Positions 44,111 to 54,071 are shown, counted from the first letter of the stretch. The stretch: DNA of 64,000 nt from Tenacibaculum todarodis (GCF_001889045.1 NZ_CP018155.1:2730001-2794000); one strand, 5' to 3'. A program made the numbers and translations. The notes: generated by a model from the sequence alone, not told the origin.

Positions 44111-44977
44111 CTATTCCTTAGCGCCATGGCTTTTTGCGGTCTCTATCCAAAGTTCAGAAATTCCTTTTGTATCTGCTCCCAAACCTCTAGATAAATGTAG
44201 TGCTACACTAATTAATAAGGTTGAAGCTTGGCTAAGTTCTTCTAATGTTTGTATGCTTCCAAATTCTTCTTGCGCCTTTAAAAGTAGCAATTCATTATGT
44301 TTTTGAGCAAAAATAATAGGATTTTCAGTTTCATCAGTTATTGGTGGGATCATTAAAAGATCCATCCAATCGTTGCCTATTTTTTTTGCTGAAAATTGAT
44401 GAGATGCTTTTCCTATTTCTCTCCAAGCAGCCAGTGTTTTTGTATCTCCAGATTCCGATAAACCCGAATCTAAAAGTAATTCAAAACCTAAATCGGCAAT
44501 GTTTTGCATCACCTTTAAGTATTCATTTAACGCTTTTTCAAATAAATCGGTTTCTTGTCCTTCAAGATATTCGCCAACGGTCATTTTTGGTAAATCTAAT
44601 ACTTCAGCACAATCCGTTAAACAAGGAAATGTATCGCCTTCATAAATATATTGTGCTTTGTTAAATTGAATTTGGCGACCTAACGGATATAAGCGACACG
44701 CTAACGGACGCCCCAAATGAACACTGCAACCAGCATTGTCTAAATATTGACTACAAGATTTTTGTCCTTTATTGTCGTTTTTTCCATCAAAAAGTAGTTG
44801 AATACCACCAAATTCAGAATATAAATCACGAAATTCTCTTGGGGTAATTTTTTTCTCTTTACTGAAGTTTAATAATTCCCACGGATTCAACATTACGTCT
44901 TTGCCAAAACAACAAGTTCCAGATCGGGAACAGGTTAGTGGCAATACACTTTCAGAGTTGAGTTTTGTTATCTGCAT
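44111..44977 (-). CDS. YkgJ-like cysteine cluster protein
   Basis: This 288-residue protein has the YkgJ/CxxCxxCC-type cysteine cluster that is thought to bind zinc or an iron-sulfur centre: CSRSGTCCFGKD near residue 17, then CSQYLDNAGCSVHLGRPLACRLYPLG with further conserved cysteines. The C-terminal half is helical without known motifs. Its function is unknown. It is in an operon with polA, a small unknown gene and an RluA-type synthase. Confidence 0.82.
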   Translation of the reverse strand: MQITKLNSESVLPLTCSRSGTCCFGKDVMLNPWELLNFSKEKKITPREFRDLYSEFGGIQLLFDGKNDNKGQKSCSQYLDNAGCSVHLGRPLACRLYPLGRQIQFNKAQYIYEGDTFPCLTDCAEVLDLPKMTVGEYLEGQETDLFEKALNEYLKVMQNIADLGFELLLDSGLSESGDTKTLAAWREIGKASHQFSAKKIGNDWMDLLMIPPITDETENPIIFAQKHNELLLLKAQEEFGSIQTLEELSQASTLLISVALHLSRGLGADTKGISELWIETAKSHGAKE

Positions 44978-45009
44978 TTATGAATACTTAAATTTATTAG
45001 AAAGAAAAA

Positions 45010-45390
45010 TTACCAACTAGCCGAAGGAGAAAATAATAAATCAGTAGGATTGTCAATATCATATAAGTATTGATAACTTCTGGTTTCTTTCAAGCAAAAA
45101 GGTTCTATAAGTTTCACCATGTTTTCAAAACCTTCTAACGTTAAAATACAGAAAAAAGTCTCATTATCTTGGGTTAAAATTCCTTCATCAGATTTGAATA
45201 AACCTAAAATTAAATTGCAATTTCTTGGTGTTATAAAATCAACTTGAGACAAATCTAATTTTTGCCTTTTGTTAATAATTGTATCAATTAATAAGTCTCT
45301 AAACAAAATTGCCTCCGCTTTGTTAAAGTTGTAAAGACGCACTATGTTTTCGTCAAGACCGTTAACATTTTCTATATAATCTAATTCCAT
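45010..45390 (-). CDS. Conserved hypothetical protein in the polA operon
   Basis: This is a 126-residue soluble protein without a recognised domain. It begins MELDYIENVNGLDENIVRLY and contains SQVDFITPRNCNLILGL and DNETFFCILTLEGFENMVKL, giving an alpha/beta impression. It starts 3 nt after the polA stop and is followed after 32 nt by the cysteine-cluster gene. I believe homologues occur at the same place in other Flavobacteriaceae, but that needs a search. Confidence 0.65.
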   Translation of the reverse strand: MELDYIENVNGLDENIVRLYNFNKAEAILFRDLLIDTIINKRQKLDLSQVDFITPRNCNLILGLFKSDEGILTQDNETFFCILTLEGFENMVKLIEPFCLKETRSYQYLYDIDNPTDLLFSPSASW

Positions 45391-45393
45391 TTT

Positions 45394-48222
45394 TTAATGT
45401 GCTTCTAACCAGTTTTGTCCTAAATCCATTTCAACATCTAACGGAACAGCCATTTTAAAAGCATTTTCCATTTCTTCCTTAATAATTGGTTTTATAATAT
45501 CTAATTCGTCTTTATGTGCATCAAAAACCAATTCGTCATGTACTTGTAAAAGCATTTTAGATTTAAAGTTTTCTTTCTCAAAACGATTGTAAATGTTAAT
45601 CATTGCTAACTTGATAATATCTGCTGCAGAACCTTGTATTGGTGCATTTACAGCATTTCTTTCCGTAGCATTTTTTACAACAGCATTTCTTGAGTTGATG
45701 TCTTTTAAATATCTACGTCTTTTTAAAACCGTTTCTACATAACCATGTTCACGCGCAAAATCTACTAAAGAAGCCATGTAGGCTTTTAACTTCGGATAGG
45801 TTTCGTAATAGGTGTCAATTAGTTCTTTTGCTTCGCCACGAGATAAATCAGTTTGATTGCTTAATCCGAAAGCAGAAACACCATAAATAATTCCGAAATT
45901 TACCGTTTTTGCGTTGCTACGTTGCTCACGAGTAACTTCATCTAACGGAACATTAAATACTTTTGCAGCGGTTGAAGCGTGAATGTCTTCGCCATTTTTA
46001 AAAGCATTAATCATGGTTTCTTCTTGGCTTAATGCAGCGATAATTCGCAATTCAATTTGAGAATAATCTGCAGCCAATAAAACATGGTTTTCATCTCTTG
46101 GAATAAAGGCTTTTCTAACCTCTCTACCGCGTTCAGTTCTAATAGGAATGTTCTGTAAATTAGGATTGTTAGAACTCAAACGTCCAGTTGCAGCAACAGC
46201 TTGCATGTATTGTGTATGAATTCTTCCTGTTTTTGGGTTTATTTCATTTGGCAACGCATCAACATACGTGCTTTGTAATTTTTTATACTGACGATATTCT
46301 TTAATATCTCTAATAATTTGATGATCTTTTTCAAGGAATGATAAAATATCTTCTCCTGTTTTATATTGACCCGTTTTTGTCTTTTTTGGCTTGTCTACCA
46401 ATTTCATGTTTTCAAACAAAACAATACCTAATTGTTTAGGGGAAGCAATATTAAATTCTTCACCAGCTTGTTCGTAAATTCCTTTTTCAAGACGATTAAT
46501 ATCATCCGTTAAAGCAATTGACAATTCTTTTAAGAAATCTACATTTAAGTTAATTCCCTCAATTTCCATGGCTGTTAAAACCGAAACTAATGGCAACTCA
46601 ACTTCGTTGTATAATTTTGTTAGGTTTCCTTCGGATAATTCTTTGCTAAAATGCTCCTTTAATTGCAACGTAATATCTGCATCTTCAACGGCGTATTCTG
46701 TTTGCTTGTCTAAAGCAACAGTTCGCATAGAAAGTTGGTTTTTTCCTTTTTTACCAATTAATTCTGTAATGGAAACAGGTTGATAATTTAAATAGGTTTC
46801 TGCCAACATATCCATATTATGTCGCATATCTGGATTTATCAAATAATGCGCAATCATAGTGTCGAATAATTTACCTTTTACAGGCATATTATAATTCGAT
46901 AATACTTTAATATCATACTTTAAATTATGTCCGATTTTTTCAATTCCTTCGGAAGTGAAAAACGGTCGAAATTCCTCTAAAATAGCTTCCGTTTCGTTTT
47001 GGTCTTCTGGAAATGAAACATAATATCCTTTTCCTACTTCAAATGAAAAAGCAATTCCGATTAGTTCAACTTCCAAGGCTTTTAAACCTGTAGTCTCTGT
47101 ATCAAAACAAACCGAAGTTTGCTGCATCAGCTTTTTAAGCAATAATTTTCTTGATAAAGGTGAATCTATATGTTGGTAAAAATGATTGGTGTTTTCAATA
47201 GTTTTAAATCCCGATGCAACTTCGGCTTCAGAAACAGTTCCTGTTCCTGGCGCTGCAAATAAATCGAACTGACCTTCAGTTTTTGGTGCTACTTTTTTAG
47301 CTTCAACTTTGGTTGCTGTTTTAACTTCAGTTGTTGTTTCTGTATTAAAAGTTCTTAAAAAGTTAGTTAATAAGTTTCTGAATTCTAACTCGTTAAAAAG
47401 CTCCGTTACTTTTGGAATATCTGGCTGATCTAATTCAAAATCCTTTGCATGAAAAGTTACAGGAACATCGAGCATAATGGTTGCCAATTTCTTAGAAAGT
47501 AAACCTAACTCTCCATTAGCTTCAACTTTCTCTTTCATTTTTCCTTTTAAATCTGCAGTGTTTGCTAATAGGTTTTCCATAGAACCATAAGCGGCTAAAA
47601 ACTTCTTTGCTGTTTTTTCTCCAACACCAGGTAAACCAGGAATGTTATCGGCAGAATCTCCCATCATCCCTAAGAAATCAATAACTTGTTCAGGTGTTTC
47701 TACGCCAAATTTTTCTTGTACTTCTGGAACTCCCCAAATATCATAACCACCACCAAAACGAGGTTTGTACATGAAAATATTTTCTGAAACCAATTGCGCA
47801 AAATCCTTATCTGGCGTTACCATATAAGTTTTGTAACCTTCTTTTTCTGCTTGTTTAGAAAGTGTTCCAATAACATCATCTGCTTCAAAACCAGCTTTAA
47901 CCATAATGGGTATGTGCATGGCTTTTAAAATTTCCTGTATATAAGGTACCGCCAATTTTATAGCTTCTGGAGTTTCGTCTCTGTTAGCTTTATAGGCTTC
48001 AAACATTTCTACTCTGTCTACACTTCCGCCTTTATCAAAACAAACTGCTAAATGATCTGGTCTTTCTCGTTTAATTACGTCTAAAAGTGAGTTCATAAAA
48101 CCCATAATTGCAGAAGTGTCTAATCCTTTGCTATTAATTCTTGGGTTTTTAATAAAAGCATAATATCCACGGAAAATTAATGCAAAAGCATCCACTAAAA
48201 AAACTCTTTTTTGATCTGACAT
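45394..48222 (-). CDS. polA: DNA polymerase I
   Basis: Pol I fills repair gaps and removes RNA primers. The 942 residues carry all three domains: a 5'-3' nuclease (1-290, FLVDAFALIFRGYYAF and MVTPDKDFAQLV), a 3'-5' exonuclease (about 345-530), which keeps the metal-binding motif CFDTETTGL, so proofreading is likely active, and the polymerase domain with motif A DYSQIELRI, motif B RSNAKTVNFGIIYG and motif C VHDE. It is the first gene of a four-gene minus-strand operon. A TATTTTTG box at 48263-48270 is a likely promoter. Confidence 0.97.
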   Translation of the reverse strand: MSDQKRVFLVDAFALIFRGYYAFIKNPRINSKGLDTSAIMGFMNSLLDVIKRERPDHLAVCFDKGGSVDRVEMFEAYKANRDETPEAIKLAVPYIQEILKAMHIPIMVKAGFEADDVIGTLSKQAEKEGYKTYMVTPDKDFAQLVSENIFMYKPRFGGGYDIWGVPEVQEKFGVETPEQVIDFLGMMGDSADNIPGLPGVGEKTAKKFLAAYGSMENLLANTADLKGKMKEKVEANGELGLLSKKLATIMLDVPVTFHAKDFELDQPDIPKVTELFNELEFRNLLTNFLRTFNTETTTEVKTATKVEAKKVAPKTEGQFDLFAAPGTGTVSEAEVASGFKTIENTNHFYQHIDSPLSRKLLLKKLMQQTSVCFDTETTGLKALEVELIGIAFSFEVGKGYYVSFPEDQNETEAILEEFRPFFTSEGIEKIGHNLKYDIKVLSNYNMPVKGKLFDTMIAHYLINPDMRHNMDMLAETYLNYQPVSITELIGKKGKNQLSMRTVALDKQTEYAVEDADITLQLKEHFSKELSEGNLTKLYNEVELPLVSVLTAMEIEGINLNVDFLKELSIALTDDINRLEKGIYEQAGEEFNIASPKQLGIVLFENMKLVDKPKKTKTGQYKTGEDILSFLEKDHQIIRDIKEYRQYKKLQSTYVDALPNEINPKTGRIHTQYMQAVAATGRLSSNNPNLQNIPIRTERGREVRKAFIPRDENHVLLAADYSQIELRIIAALSQEETMINAFKNGEDIHASTAAKVFNVPLDEVTREQRSNAKTVNFGIIYGVSAFGLSNQTDLSRGEAKELIDTYYETYPKLKAYMASLVDFAREHGYVETVLKRRRYLKDINSRNAVVKNATERNAVNAPIQGSAADIIKLAMINIYNRFEKENFKSKMLLQVHDELVFDAHKDELDIIKPIIKEEMENAFKMAVPLDVEMDLGQNWLEAH

Positions 48223-48262
48223 TATAGTAATTTTATAATTTAAAAGTGATGAAAATATTCCT

Positions 48263-48270
48263 CAAAAATA
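48263..48270 (-). promoter_or_regulatory. -7 promoter box of the polA operon
   Basis: Minus-strand TATTTTTG, about 40 nt before the polA start. The -33 element is not clear. It is back to back with the box at 48342-48349. Confidence 0.5.
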
Positions 48271-48341
48271 GTGTTTTTTGAGAATTGAGAAAGGTACAAA
48301 ACTTTAACAAGACGTTAAAATTCATTAGAAATTTAAACAGT

Positions 48342-48349
48342 TATCTTTG
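48342..48349 (+). promoter_or_regulatory. -7 promoter box of the metallophosphoesterase gene
   Basis: TATCTTTG, 21 nt before the ATG at 48371. No TTG at the -33 distance. Confidence 0.5.
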
Positions 48350-48370
48350 TCAGTATTTTAAACTTTTTTT

Positions 48371-49591
48371 ATGCCACGTTGGTTTATCCCTTTACTAATC
48401 CTTTCAGTACTTTTTTTTGTTTTAGAAATATATGCTTTTCAAGCTATAAAAACGCTTACCAAGAATAAGTTAATTCGTTATGGTTGGTTGTTATTTAGTG
48501 TTGTTGCTTACGGGTATTTTTTATACACAATGTTTACGTATGATAGAGGTAATGGGCAAACAAGAGAATTTCAATGGGCAGTTGGTATTTTACTTATTGC
48601 TTTAATTCCTAAAATTTTTATGATCATAGCTTTATTAAGCGAAGACGTTTTTAGAATTTTACAGAAAGGTGTTTCGTTGTTTTCTTCGGAAACAAAACCA
48701 CTGGCAGGACGTAGAAAATTTATGTCGCAAATTGCATTAGGTTTAGCGGCAATTCCGTTTGCGAGCTTGTTGTACGGTATTTTTAAAGGGAAATACAATT
48801 ACAAAGTTTTAAAATATCAGCTAACATTCAAAGACCTGCCTGAGGCTTTTGATGGTTTTACAATTTCTCATATTACTGATATTCACTCAGGGAGTTTCGA
48901 TAATAAAGAGAAAATTGAATATGCTGTAGATTTAATCAATCAGCAAAAATCAGATATTCTGTTTTTTACAGGAGATATTGTAAATAATTTTGCTTCAGAA
49001 ATGGATGAGTGGATTCCTTCTTTCAGTAAATTAGAAGCACCAATGGGTAAATATTCAATCCTTGGAAATCACGATTATGGAGATTATTCCGACTGGAAAA
49101 CACCAGAAGCAAAAGCTAAGAACTTTGAAGCTGTAAAAGAAATTCACCCTAAAATTGGATTCGATTTATTACTAAACGAAAATCGTTACATAGAAAAAGA
49201 CGGGCAAAAAATAGCCTTAATTGGTGTAGAAAATTGGGGAAAAGGGTTCAATCAAGCCGGTGATCTTCAAAAAGCATCAGAAGGCGTTAATAAAGAGGAC
49301 TTTAAAATTTTACTTTCTCACGATCCAAGTCATTGGGAAAATAAAGTAAAACAAAACGATTTCAACTATCACTTAACCTTAAGTGGTCATACACACGGTT
49401 TGCAATTTGGAATAGAAATTCCAGGATTTATAAAATGGAGTCCAGCAAAATATGTTTATAAACAATGGGCAGGTTTGTATGAAGAATTTGGAAGATACGT
49501 TAATGTAAACCGCGGTTTTGGCTATCATGCTTTTCCAGGTCGTGTTGGTATTTGGCCAGAAATTACGGTCATAGAACTCAAAAAAGGCTGA
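48371..49591 (+). CDS. Membrane metallophosphoesterase (YkuE-like)
   Basis: This 406-residue protein combines four N-terminal membrane helices (about 4-25, 35-55, 68-90 and 118-138) with a calcineurin-like phosphoesterase domain. The metal-site motifs are ITDIHSGSFDN, FFTGDIVNNF, LGNHDYGD, LLSHDP and LSGHTHGLQFG. The substrate is unknown; relatives act on phospholipids or UDP-2,3-diacylglucosamine, or are exported by Tat. It has its own promoter and is divergent from polA. Confidence 0.9.
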   Translation: MPRWFIPLLILSVLFFVLEIYAFQAIKTLTKNKLIRYGWLLFSVVAYGYFLYTMFTYDRGNGQTREFQWAVGILLIALIPKIFMIIALLSEDVFRILQKGVSLFSSETKPLAGRRKFMSQIALGLAAIPFASLLYGIFKGKYNYKVLKYQLTFKDLPEAFDGFTISHITDIHSGSFDNKEKIEYAVDLINQQKSDILFFTGDIVNNFASEMDEWIPSFSKLEAPMGKYSILGNHDYGDYSDWKTPEAKAKNFEAVKEIHPKIGFDLLLNENRYIEKDGQKIALIGVENWGKGFNQAGDLQKASEGVNKEDFKILLSHDPSHWENKVKQNDFNYHLTLSGHTHGLQFGIEIPGFIKWSPAKYVYKQWAGLYEEFGRYVNVNRGFGYHAFPGRVGIWPEITVIELKKG

Positions 49592-49617
49592 TAACCAGTT
49601 GGTTTGTGTAAAAATAG

Positions 49618-49625
49618 TATATTTG
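49618..49625 (+). promoter_or_regulatory. -7 promoter box of the thioredoxin-like gene
   Basis: TATATTTG matches the consensus, 52 nt before the ATG at 49678, with a TTG 16 nt upstream of it. Confidence 0.5.
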
Positions 49626-49677
49626 TAATTGAAACAATTTCTCCCAAGTGTTTCAGTATAAACTAAAAATAAAAAAA

Positions 49678-49971
49678 ATGACAAAGTTTGGAGATATAAT
49701 TAGTACAGACAAACCCGTGTTAATAGATTTTTATACAGCGTGGGAAGAAGTAGACAATCCTGCAGCTACACTACGTTCTGTTGCTGCTGCTTTAGGAGAC
49801 AAGGCAAAAGTAATTAAGATAGACGTAGAAAAAAATGAGTTTCTTGCCGATGCGCTCAGCGTTAAAGGAAACCCAACGTTTATGATTTACAAAAATGGCG
49901 AAATGAAATGGCGTCAAACAGGTAATCAAGACGCAAAGACGCTTATAGGTTTAGTACAACAATATCTTTAA
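49678..49971 (+). CDS. Thioredoxin-like protein lacking the CxxC active site
   Basis: This 97-residue protein has the thioredoxin fold (PVLIDFYTAWEEVDNPAATL, VIKIDVEKNEFLADALSV, KGNPTFMIYKNGEMKWRQTG with the cis-Pro), but the expected WCGPC is replaced by WEEVDN and the protein has no cysteine at all. It cannot do thiol-disulfide exchange and may be a binding or chaperone module. The start is the ATG at 49678, where thioredoxins begin; an upstream TTG or ATG-like extension at 49648 is not needed. It lies 86 nt after the metallophosphoesterase. Confidence 0.82.
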   Translation: MTKFGDIISTDKPVLIDFYTAWEEVDNPAATLRSVAAALGDKAKVIKIDVEKNEFLADALSVKGNPTFMIYKNGEMKWRQTGNQDAKTLIGLVQQYL

Positions 49972-49986
49972 TTTTTTTAGAAGCCA

Positions 49987-50053
49987 TTCCTGCTTTCCGT
50001 TATATCTTTTTTTGAGAAAAACAAAAAAAGGATGCCACTTCAATCGGGGCTAA
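49987..50053. repeat. Dispersed intergenic repeat, copy B
   Basis: It has the same order of blocks as copy A (26084-26148): TTCCTGCTTTCC, TATATCTTTTTTT, an A-rich centre, AAAAAAAGGATGCC, CAATCGGGGCTAA. It fills the spacer between the converging thioredoxin-like and deacetylase genes. Confidence 0.8.
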
Positions 50054-50067
50054 ACTAGTTTAAAAAC

Positions 50068-50712
50068 TTATTTAATTGCTTTAAACTTAAAACCTTTTTT
50101 AGAAAATTCATCCAAAATTTTTGGTAAAACAAAGCGTAATTTTTCGCTTGCTTTTACACTATCGTGAAAAACAATAATACTTCCGTTTGTGGTATTTTTT
50201 AGAACATTCTGTAAACATTGTTCTTTAGAAATTGAAGTGTCAAAATCAGCAGAAAGAACACTCCACATTATAATTTTATAGCCTTTTTTAATGAGTTCTT
50301 TAGCTTGAGACGTTTTTATTTTCCCGTAAGGCGGTCTAAATAAGTTGAGTTTTAAGCTTTGATAGTTACAAGTTTTTAAAGTTTCTTCAACCTTTAAAAC
50401 ATTATCTAAATAATCATTGGTTTTGTGTTTCCATCCATTAAAATGATTTTGAGTATGGTTTCCAACCGAATGTCCTTCAGAAAGTATTTGTTTAAAAATT
50501 TCAGGATGTTTTTCAATGTTTTTACCAATGCAAAAAAAAGTAGCTTTTGCGTTGTGCTTTTGTAATTCAGAAAGTACAAAATTGGTTATTTCTGGTGTTG
50601 GTCCATCATCAAAAGTTAAGTAAATTTCCTTTTTATCTTCAGCAAAACGCCACGTATAATTAGAGAAAATTCTCGTAAATATACGTGGCGTTTTAGTGAA
50701 ATATAATTTCAT
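50068..50712 (-). CDS. Polysaccharide deacetylase family protein (NodB domain)
   Basis: This 214-residue protein has the carbohydrate esterase family 4 fold with LTFDDGPTPEITNFVL (metal-binding and catalytic Asp pair), the HxxxH pair in HSVGNHTQNHFNGW, RPPYGKIK and a late VFHDS motif. It would remove acetyl groups from peptidoglycan or another glycan. There is no obvious signal peptide. It starts 8 nt after the DUF2723 membrane protein gene and is probably cotranscribed with it. Confidence 0.9.
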   Translation of the reverse strand: MKLYFTKTPRIFTRIFSNYTWRFAEDKKEIYLTFDDGPTPEITNFVLSELQKHNAKATFFCIGKNIEKHPEIFKQILSEGHSVGNHTQNHFNGWKHKTNDYLDNVLKVEETLKTCNYQSLKLNLFRPPYGKIKTSQAKELIKKGYKIIMWSVLSADFDTSISKEQCLQNVLKNTTNGSIIVFHDSVKASEKLRFVLPKILDEFSKKGFKFKAIK

Positions 50713-50719
50713 TCTTATG

Positions 50720-53700
50720 TTATTCTAATCCAGTTTCTTCATCAGGTAATAAATGACTAAATAGCTTTACATTTTTAAGAAATCTATCTTTTAATTTAGT
50801 TATATATAAAGGGTCAGAGTCAAAGTTTTCGGCTTGCCTAACTATATTCTGAAACATATATAAATCAGTATCTAAATCATCAAACATCAAATTAATGTCT
50901 TCATCTTTAAATGTACTATAATGTACTAAACGCTGTTCAATGATTTCTGCTAGCGTATTTGCTGTTTGTCTAGCTTTGTTAATATTGCCAGCTTCGTAAT
51001 ATAATTCAGGATATGCTAACGCAATAGAATAGTGTCCAAAATCTTTTATCGGCATTTTTTCTAAAGATAAATCTAATACTTCGTTTGCTTTTAATGTGTC
51101 TCCTTCTTTTACAAATGCTTCCGATAAGCGCATTAAGTTATTGCGCATAGAAATAGCGTTTCTTTTTGTTTGAGAGTCTAAATAGATGTTACCGTCATTA
51201 ATGTTTCTAAAGTTCCACTTTTTGACATTGTTGTACATTTTATCAGGATCAATTCTACCCATATCAAACATACTGTTTTGTCCAACTGGTGTTTTAATTG
51301 GTACTAATTTAAAGGCTAAGCCATCTAGTTGTAAGTAATCTTTCATCCAAATATATTCAGAATCAGCATTAGATCCACCAGTAAAATAAATTGGACGTTT
51401 CCAATCAAAATTATTTAAAATATCTAGCATTAAAATGCTGTTTTTTCCAATTCCACCGTCAATAGTAATGTCAATATAATCTACCATTTTATTGGCGTCT
51501 TTTTGGGCAACAATTCCGTATTTAAGAGCATTTTCTTTGTTTACAGGAATTCTGATTTTATTAGTTGGCAATATTTTTTCAGGAACACCATCTTCTTCTA
51601 AATCATAAAAAGTTCTTTCATTGTCGCTTCTTACCCAACGCATAAAATCTTTTAAAGATAGTACAGAGTCTTTTGGAACTGCAGCTAATCCTTCAAAATA
51701 ATAAGCTGCATCTAAAGTTCCGTAAGAATATTCTTCATGTGTTAATGCAGAAGGAATTGGAGCGGCTTTATAAGTTGCTTTTTTCATTTGATCTATATAC
51801 CAATCAGTTTGAAAAAGGCTTGTATTTACCAATTTAATATCGGTTCTAATACCTTCTACTTCTTGCATGTACCAAAGTGGGAACGTGTCATTATCTCCAA
51901 TGGTAAACATAATTGCGTTAGGATCGCAGCTTTCTAAATACGCTTGTGCGTTTAAATGAGTTGTGTATCTGTTAGATCTGTCATGGTCGTCCCAATTTTG
52001 AACTCCCATTAAAACAGGAACAGCTAATAAGGCAACCGCAGAAATTCCTGTTGCAACCATTTTCTTGTTGGCGTATTTTTTTAAGCTTTCATAAAGCGAG
52101 AGTACTCCAAAGCCAATCCAAATTGCAAAAATATAAAAGGAACCAACTACTGCGTAGTCACGTTCTCTTGGTTCAAAAGGTTTAGGGTTTGTATAGAAAA
52201 TAATGGCAAAACCTGTAAAAGCAAAGAATAAAAATAACACAAATAAGTTCTTTTTGTCTTTACTAATTTGATATAACAATCCTATAATTCCTAAAATTAG
52301 TGGTAAAAAGAAATATACATTTCTTCCTTTGTTATTTTTAACATCGTCTGGCAATGCTTGTTGCGAGCCAAGACGAGCTTCATCAATCACATCAAAACCA
52401 CTAATCCAGTTTCCGTTTTTAGCATCTAAATGTCCTTGAACATCGTTTTGTCTTCCGGCGAAATTCCACATAAAATAACGTCCATACATATAGCCAAACT
52501 GAAAATCGACCATAAATTTAATGTTCTCTAAAAATGTAGGTCTTCGTTTGCTGTTTTTTGGAATACCAGCAATAGCTTTATACATTTCTTCGGAAGCAGG
52601 ATCAACCATTCTTGGTATAAAACCTTTGTGCTTGCTAGACCAGTTTGGTAATGCGTTTTTGTAGTTATTTACAATCTCGTATTTACCGTTTCTTTTTTCG
52701 TATTTTGGCTTGTCATCTCTATAAGGATTAGAAGCGTCTTGCTCTCTATTGTGTGTAAATGAGTAATATTTATCGTAAAATACGTTTGCGTCTCCGTATT
52801 GTTCACGATTATAATATGCTAATAATTCACGCGCACTCGACGGATCATTTTCATTAATTGTTGTGTTGGCATTCGCTCTAATTGGTAACATTAACCAAGA
52901 AGAAAAACCGATTACAATAAATAGTACAGAAAGTGTTAAGGTATTTCCGGTAACATATCCTTTTTTACGTGTGTAGTTTAATCCGAAGTAAAAAAGTGCA
53001 ATCAATACAATACCAGCAATTATAGTTCCTGAATTGTATGGTAATCCTATTGAATTGATAAAGAATAATTCTGATACACTAAAGAATTTTAACGTAAACG
53101 GAAATAGAAATTTAAAAACAAATAACAATACAACAATAGAAGCTATTGTAGCAATTGCTGTAGTTTTTAAATTGATGTTTTTATACGTTTTAAAGAAATA
53201 TAGAAGTACAATTGATGGAATTACCAGTAAAGATAAAATATGAACTCCAAATGATAAACCAACTACAAAACTGATTAAAACCAACCATTTGTTTCCTCTT
53301 GGTTGTCCAATTTCACTTTCCCATTTAAGACCAAGCCAAAATAGTAAAGCCATTAAAAATGAAGACATTGCATACACTTCTCCTTCAACAGCACTAAACC
53401 AAAAACTGTCTGAAAATGTATAGGCTAAAGCACCAACTAAACCACTTCCTAAAATGGCAATATATTTTCCTTCTGTTAACTCACCAGATTTTTTTGCAAG
53501 TTTTTCTGCAAGGTTTGTAATGGTCCAAAACAAAAATAAAATAGTAAATGCACTTGCTAAAGCAGACATAAAGTTTACCATTTTAGCAATGTTAGCAACG
53601 TCATTTGTAAACATTGCAAAGAAGGCTCCCAACATTTGAAAAAGTGGTGCTCCTGGTGGATGACCTACTTCTAGTTTTACTGAAGTTGAAATATATTCTC

Positions 53701-53815
53701 CACAATCCCAAGCGCTTACCGTAGGTTCTAAGGTAAGTGTGTAAGTGATTAATGCAATTGCAAAAGCAACCCATCCTAAGATTGTATTTAATTTTTTATA
53801 GTTGATAGTGTTCAT
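50720..53815 (-). CDS. DUF2723 family membrane protein (putative GT-C type glycosyltransferase)
   Basis: This is a 1031-residue membrane protein with about a dozen helices in the first 600 residues, followed by a soluble C-terminal part. The N-terminus has the DUF2723 motif YTLTLEPTVSAWDCGEYIS and KLEVGHPPGAPLFQML, in which acidic residues after helix 1 recall the catalytic Asp of GT-C glycosyltransferases. The C-terminal half has IMFTIGDNDTFPLWYMQEVE and helical repeats. The family is conserved in Bacteroidota and a protein or lipid glycosylation role is suspected, not shown here. It forms a pair with the polysaccharide deacetylase. Confidence 0.85.
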   Translation of the reverse strand: MNTINYKKLNTILGWVAFAIALITYTLTLEPTVSAWDCGEYISTSVKLEVGHPPGAPLFQMLGAFFAMFTNDVANIAKMVNFMSALASAFTILFLFWTITNLAEKLAKKSGELTEGKYIAILGSGLVGALAYTFSDSFWFSAVEGEVYAMSSFLMALLFWLGLKWESEIGQPRGNKWLVLISFVVGLSFGVHILSLLVIPSIVLLYFFKTYKNINLKTTAIATIASIVVLLFVFKFLFPFTLKFFSVSELFFINSIGLPYNSGTIIAGIVLIALFYFGLNYTRKKGYVTGNTLTLSVLFIVIGFSSWLMLPIRANANTTINENDPSSARELLAYYNREQYGDANVFYDKYYSFTHNREQDASNPYRDDKPKYEKRNGKYEIVNNYKNALPNWSSKHKGFIPRMVDPASEEMYKAIAGIPKNSKRRPTFLENIKFMVDFQFGYMYGRYFMWNFAGRQNDVQGHLDAKNGNWISGFDVIDEARLGSQQALPDDVKNNKGRNVYFFLPLILGIIGLLYQISKDKKNLFVLFLFFAFTGFAIIFYTNPKPFEPRERDYAVVGSFYIFAIWIGFGVLSLYESLKKYANKKMVATGISAVALLAVPVLMGVQNWDDHDRSNRYTTHLNAQAYLESCDPNAIMFTIGDNDTFPLWYMQEVEGIRTDIKLVNTSLFQTDWYIDQMKKATYKAAPIPSALTHEEYSYGTLDAAYYFEGLAAVPKDSVLSLKDFMRWVRSDNERTFYDLEEDGVPEKILPTNKIRIPVNKENALKYGIVAQKDANKMVDYIDITIDGGIGKNSILMLDILNNFDWKRPIYFTGGSNADSEYIWMKDYLQLDGLAFKLVPIKTPVGQNSMFDMGRIDPDKMYNNVKKWNFRNINDGNIYLDSQTKRNAISMRNNLMRLSEAFVKEGDTLKANEVLDLSLEKMPIKDFGHYSIALAYPELYYEAGNINKARQTANTLAEIIEQRLVHYSTFKDEDINLMFDDLDTDLYMFQNIVRQAENFDSDPLYITKLKDRFLKNVKLFSHLLPDEETGLE

Positions 53816-53950
53816 AGTTGTACTTAAATGTCGGGCGAATTTACTAATTTAATAGAATATTAAAGCCTTAAGTTTCATTGAAATAATAAGAGTTGGTCAT
53901 AAAAGTTTGTTAAAGAGAAAAAAAAGAAATGAAAAAATGATTAAAAATTG

Positions 53951-53981
53951 TTTGCATAATAAAAAGTTTGGTTTAAATTTG
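53951..53981 (+). promoter_or_regulatory. tRNA-Gln promoter (TTTG - 19 nt - TAAATTTG)
   Basis: TTTG at 53951-53954 and TAAATTTG at 53974-53981 are 19 nt apart, a perfect consensus, and the mature tRNA starts 19 nt later. Confidence 0.8.
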
Positions 53982-53999
53982 CACCCGCAATAATACTAT

Positions 54000-54071
54000 T
54001 GGCCTATGGTGTAATTGGTAACACACCGGTTTTTGGTACCGACATTCAAGGTTCGAGTCCTTGTAGGCCAA
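54000..54071 (+). tRNA. tRNA-Gln (anticodon TTG)
   Basis: The 72-nt sequence folds as a cloverleaf. The acceptor stem TGGCCTA (54000-54006) pairs with TAGGCCA (54064-54070), the anticodon loop is TTTTGGT giving anticodon TTG (reads CAA and CAG), and the T-arm CAAGG-TTCGAGT-CCTTG is perfect. Base A54071 is the discriminator. CCA is not encoded. A consensus promoter and an intrinsic terminator frame it, so it is transcribed alone. Confidence 0.95.
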
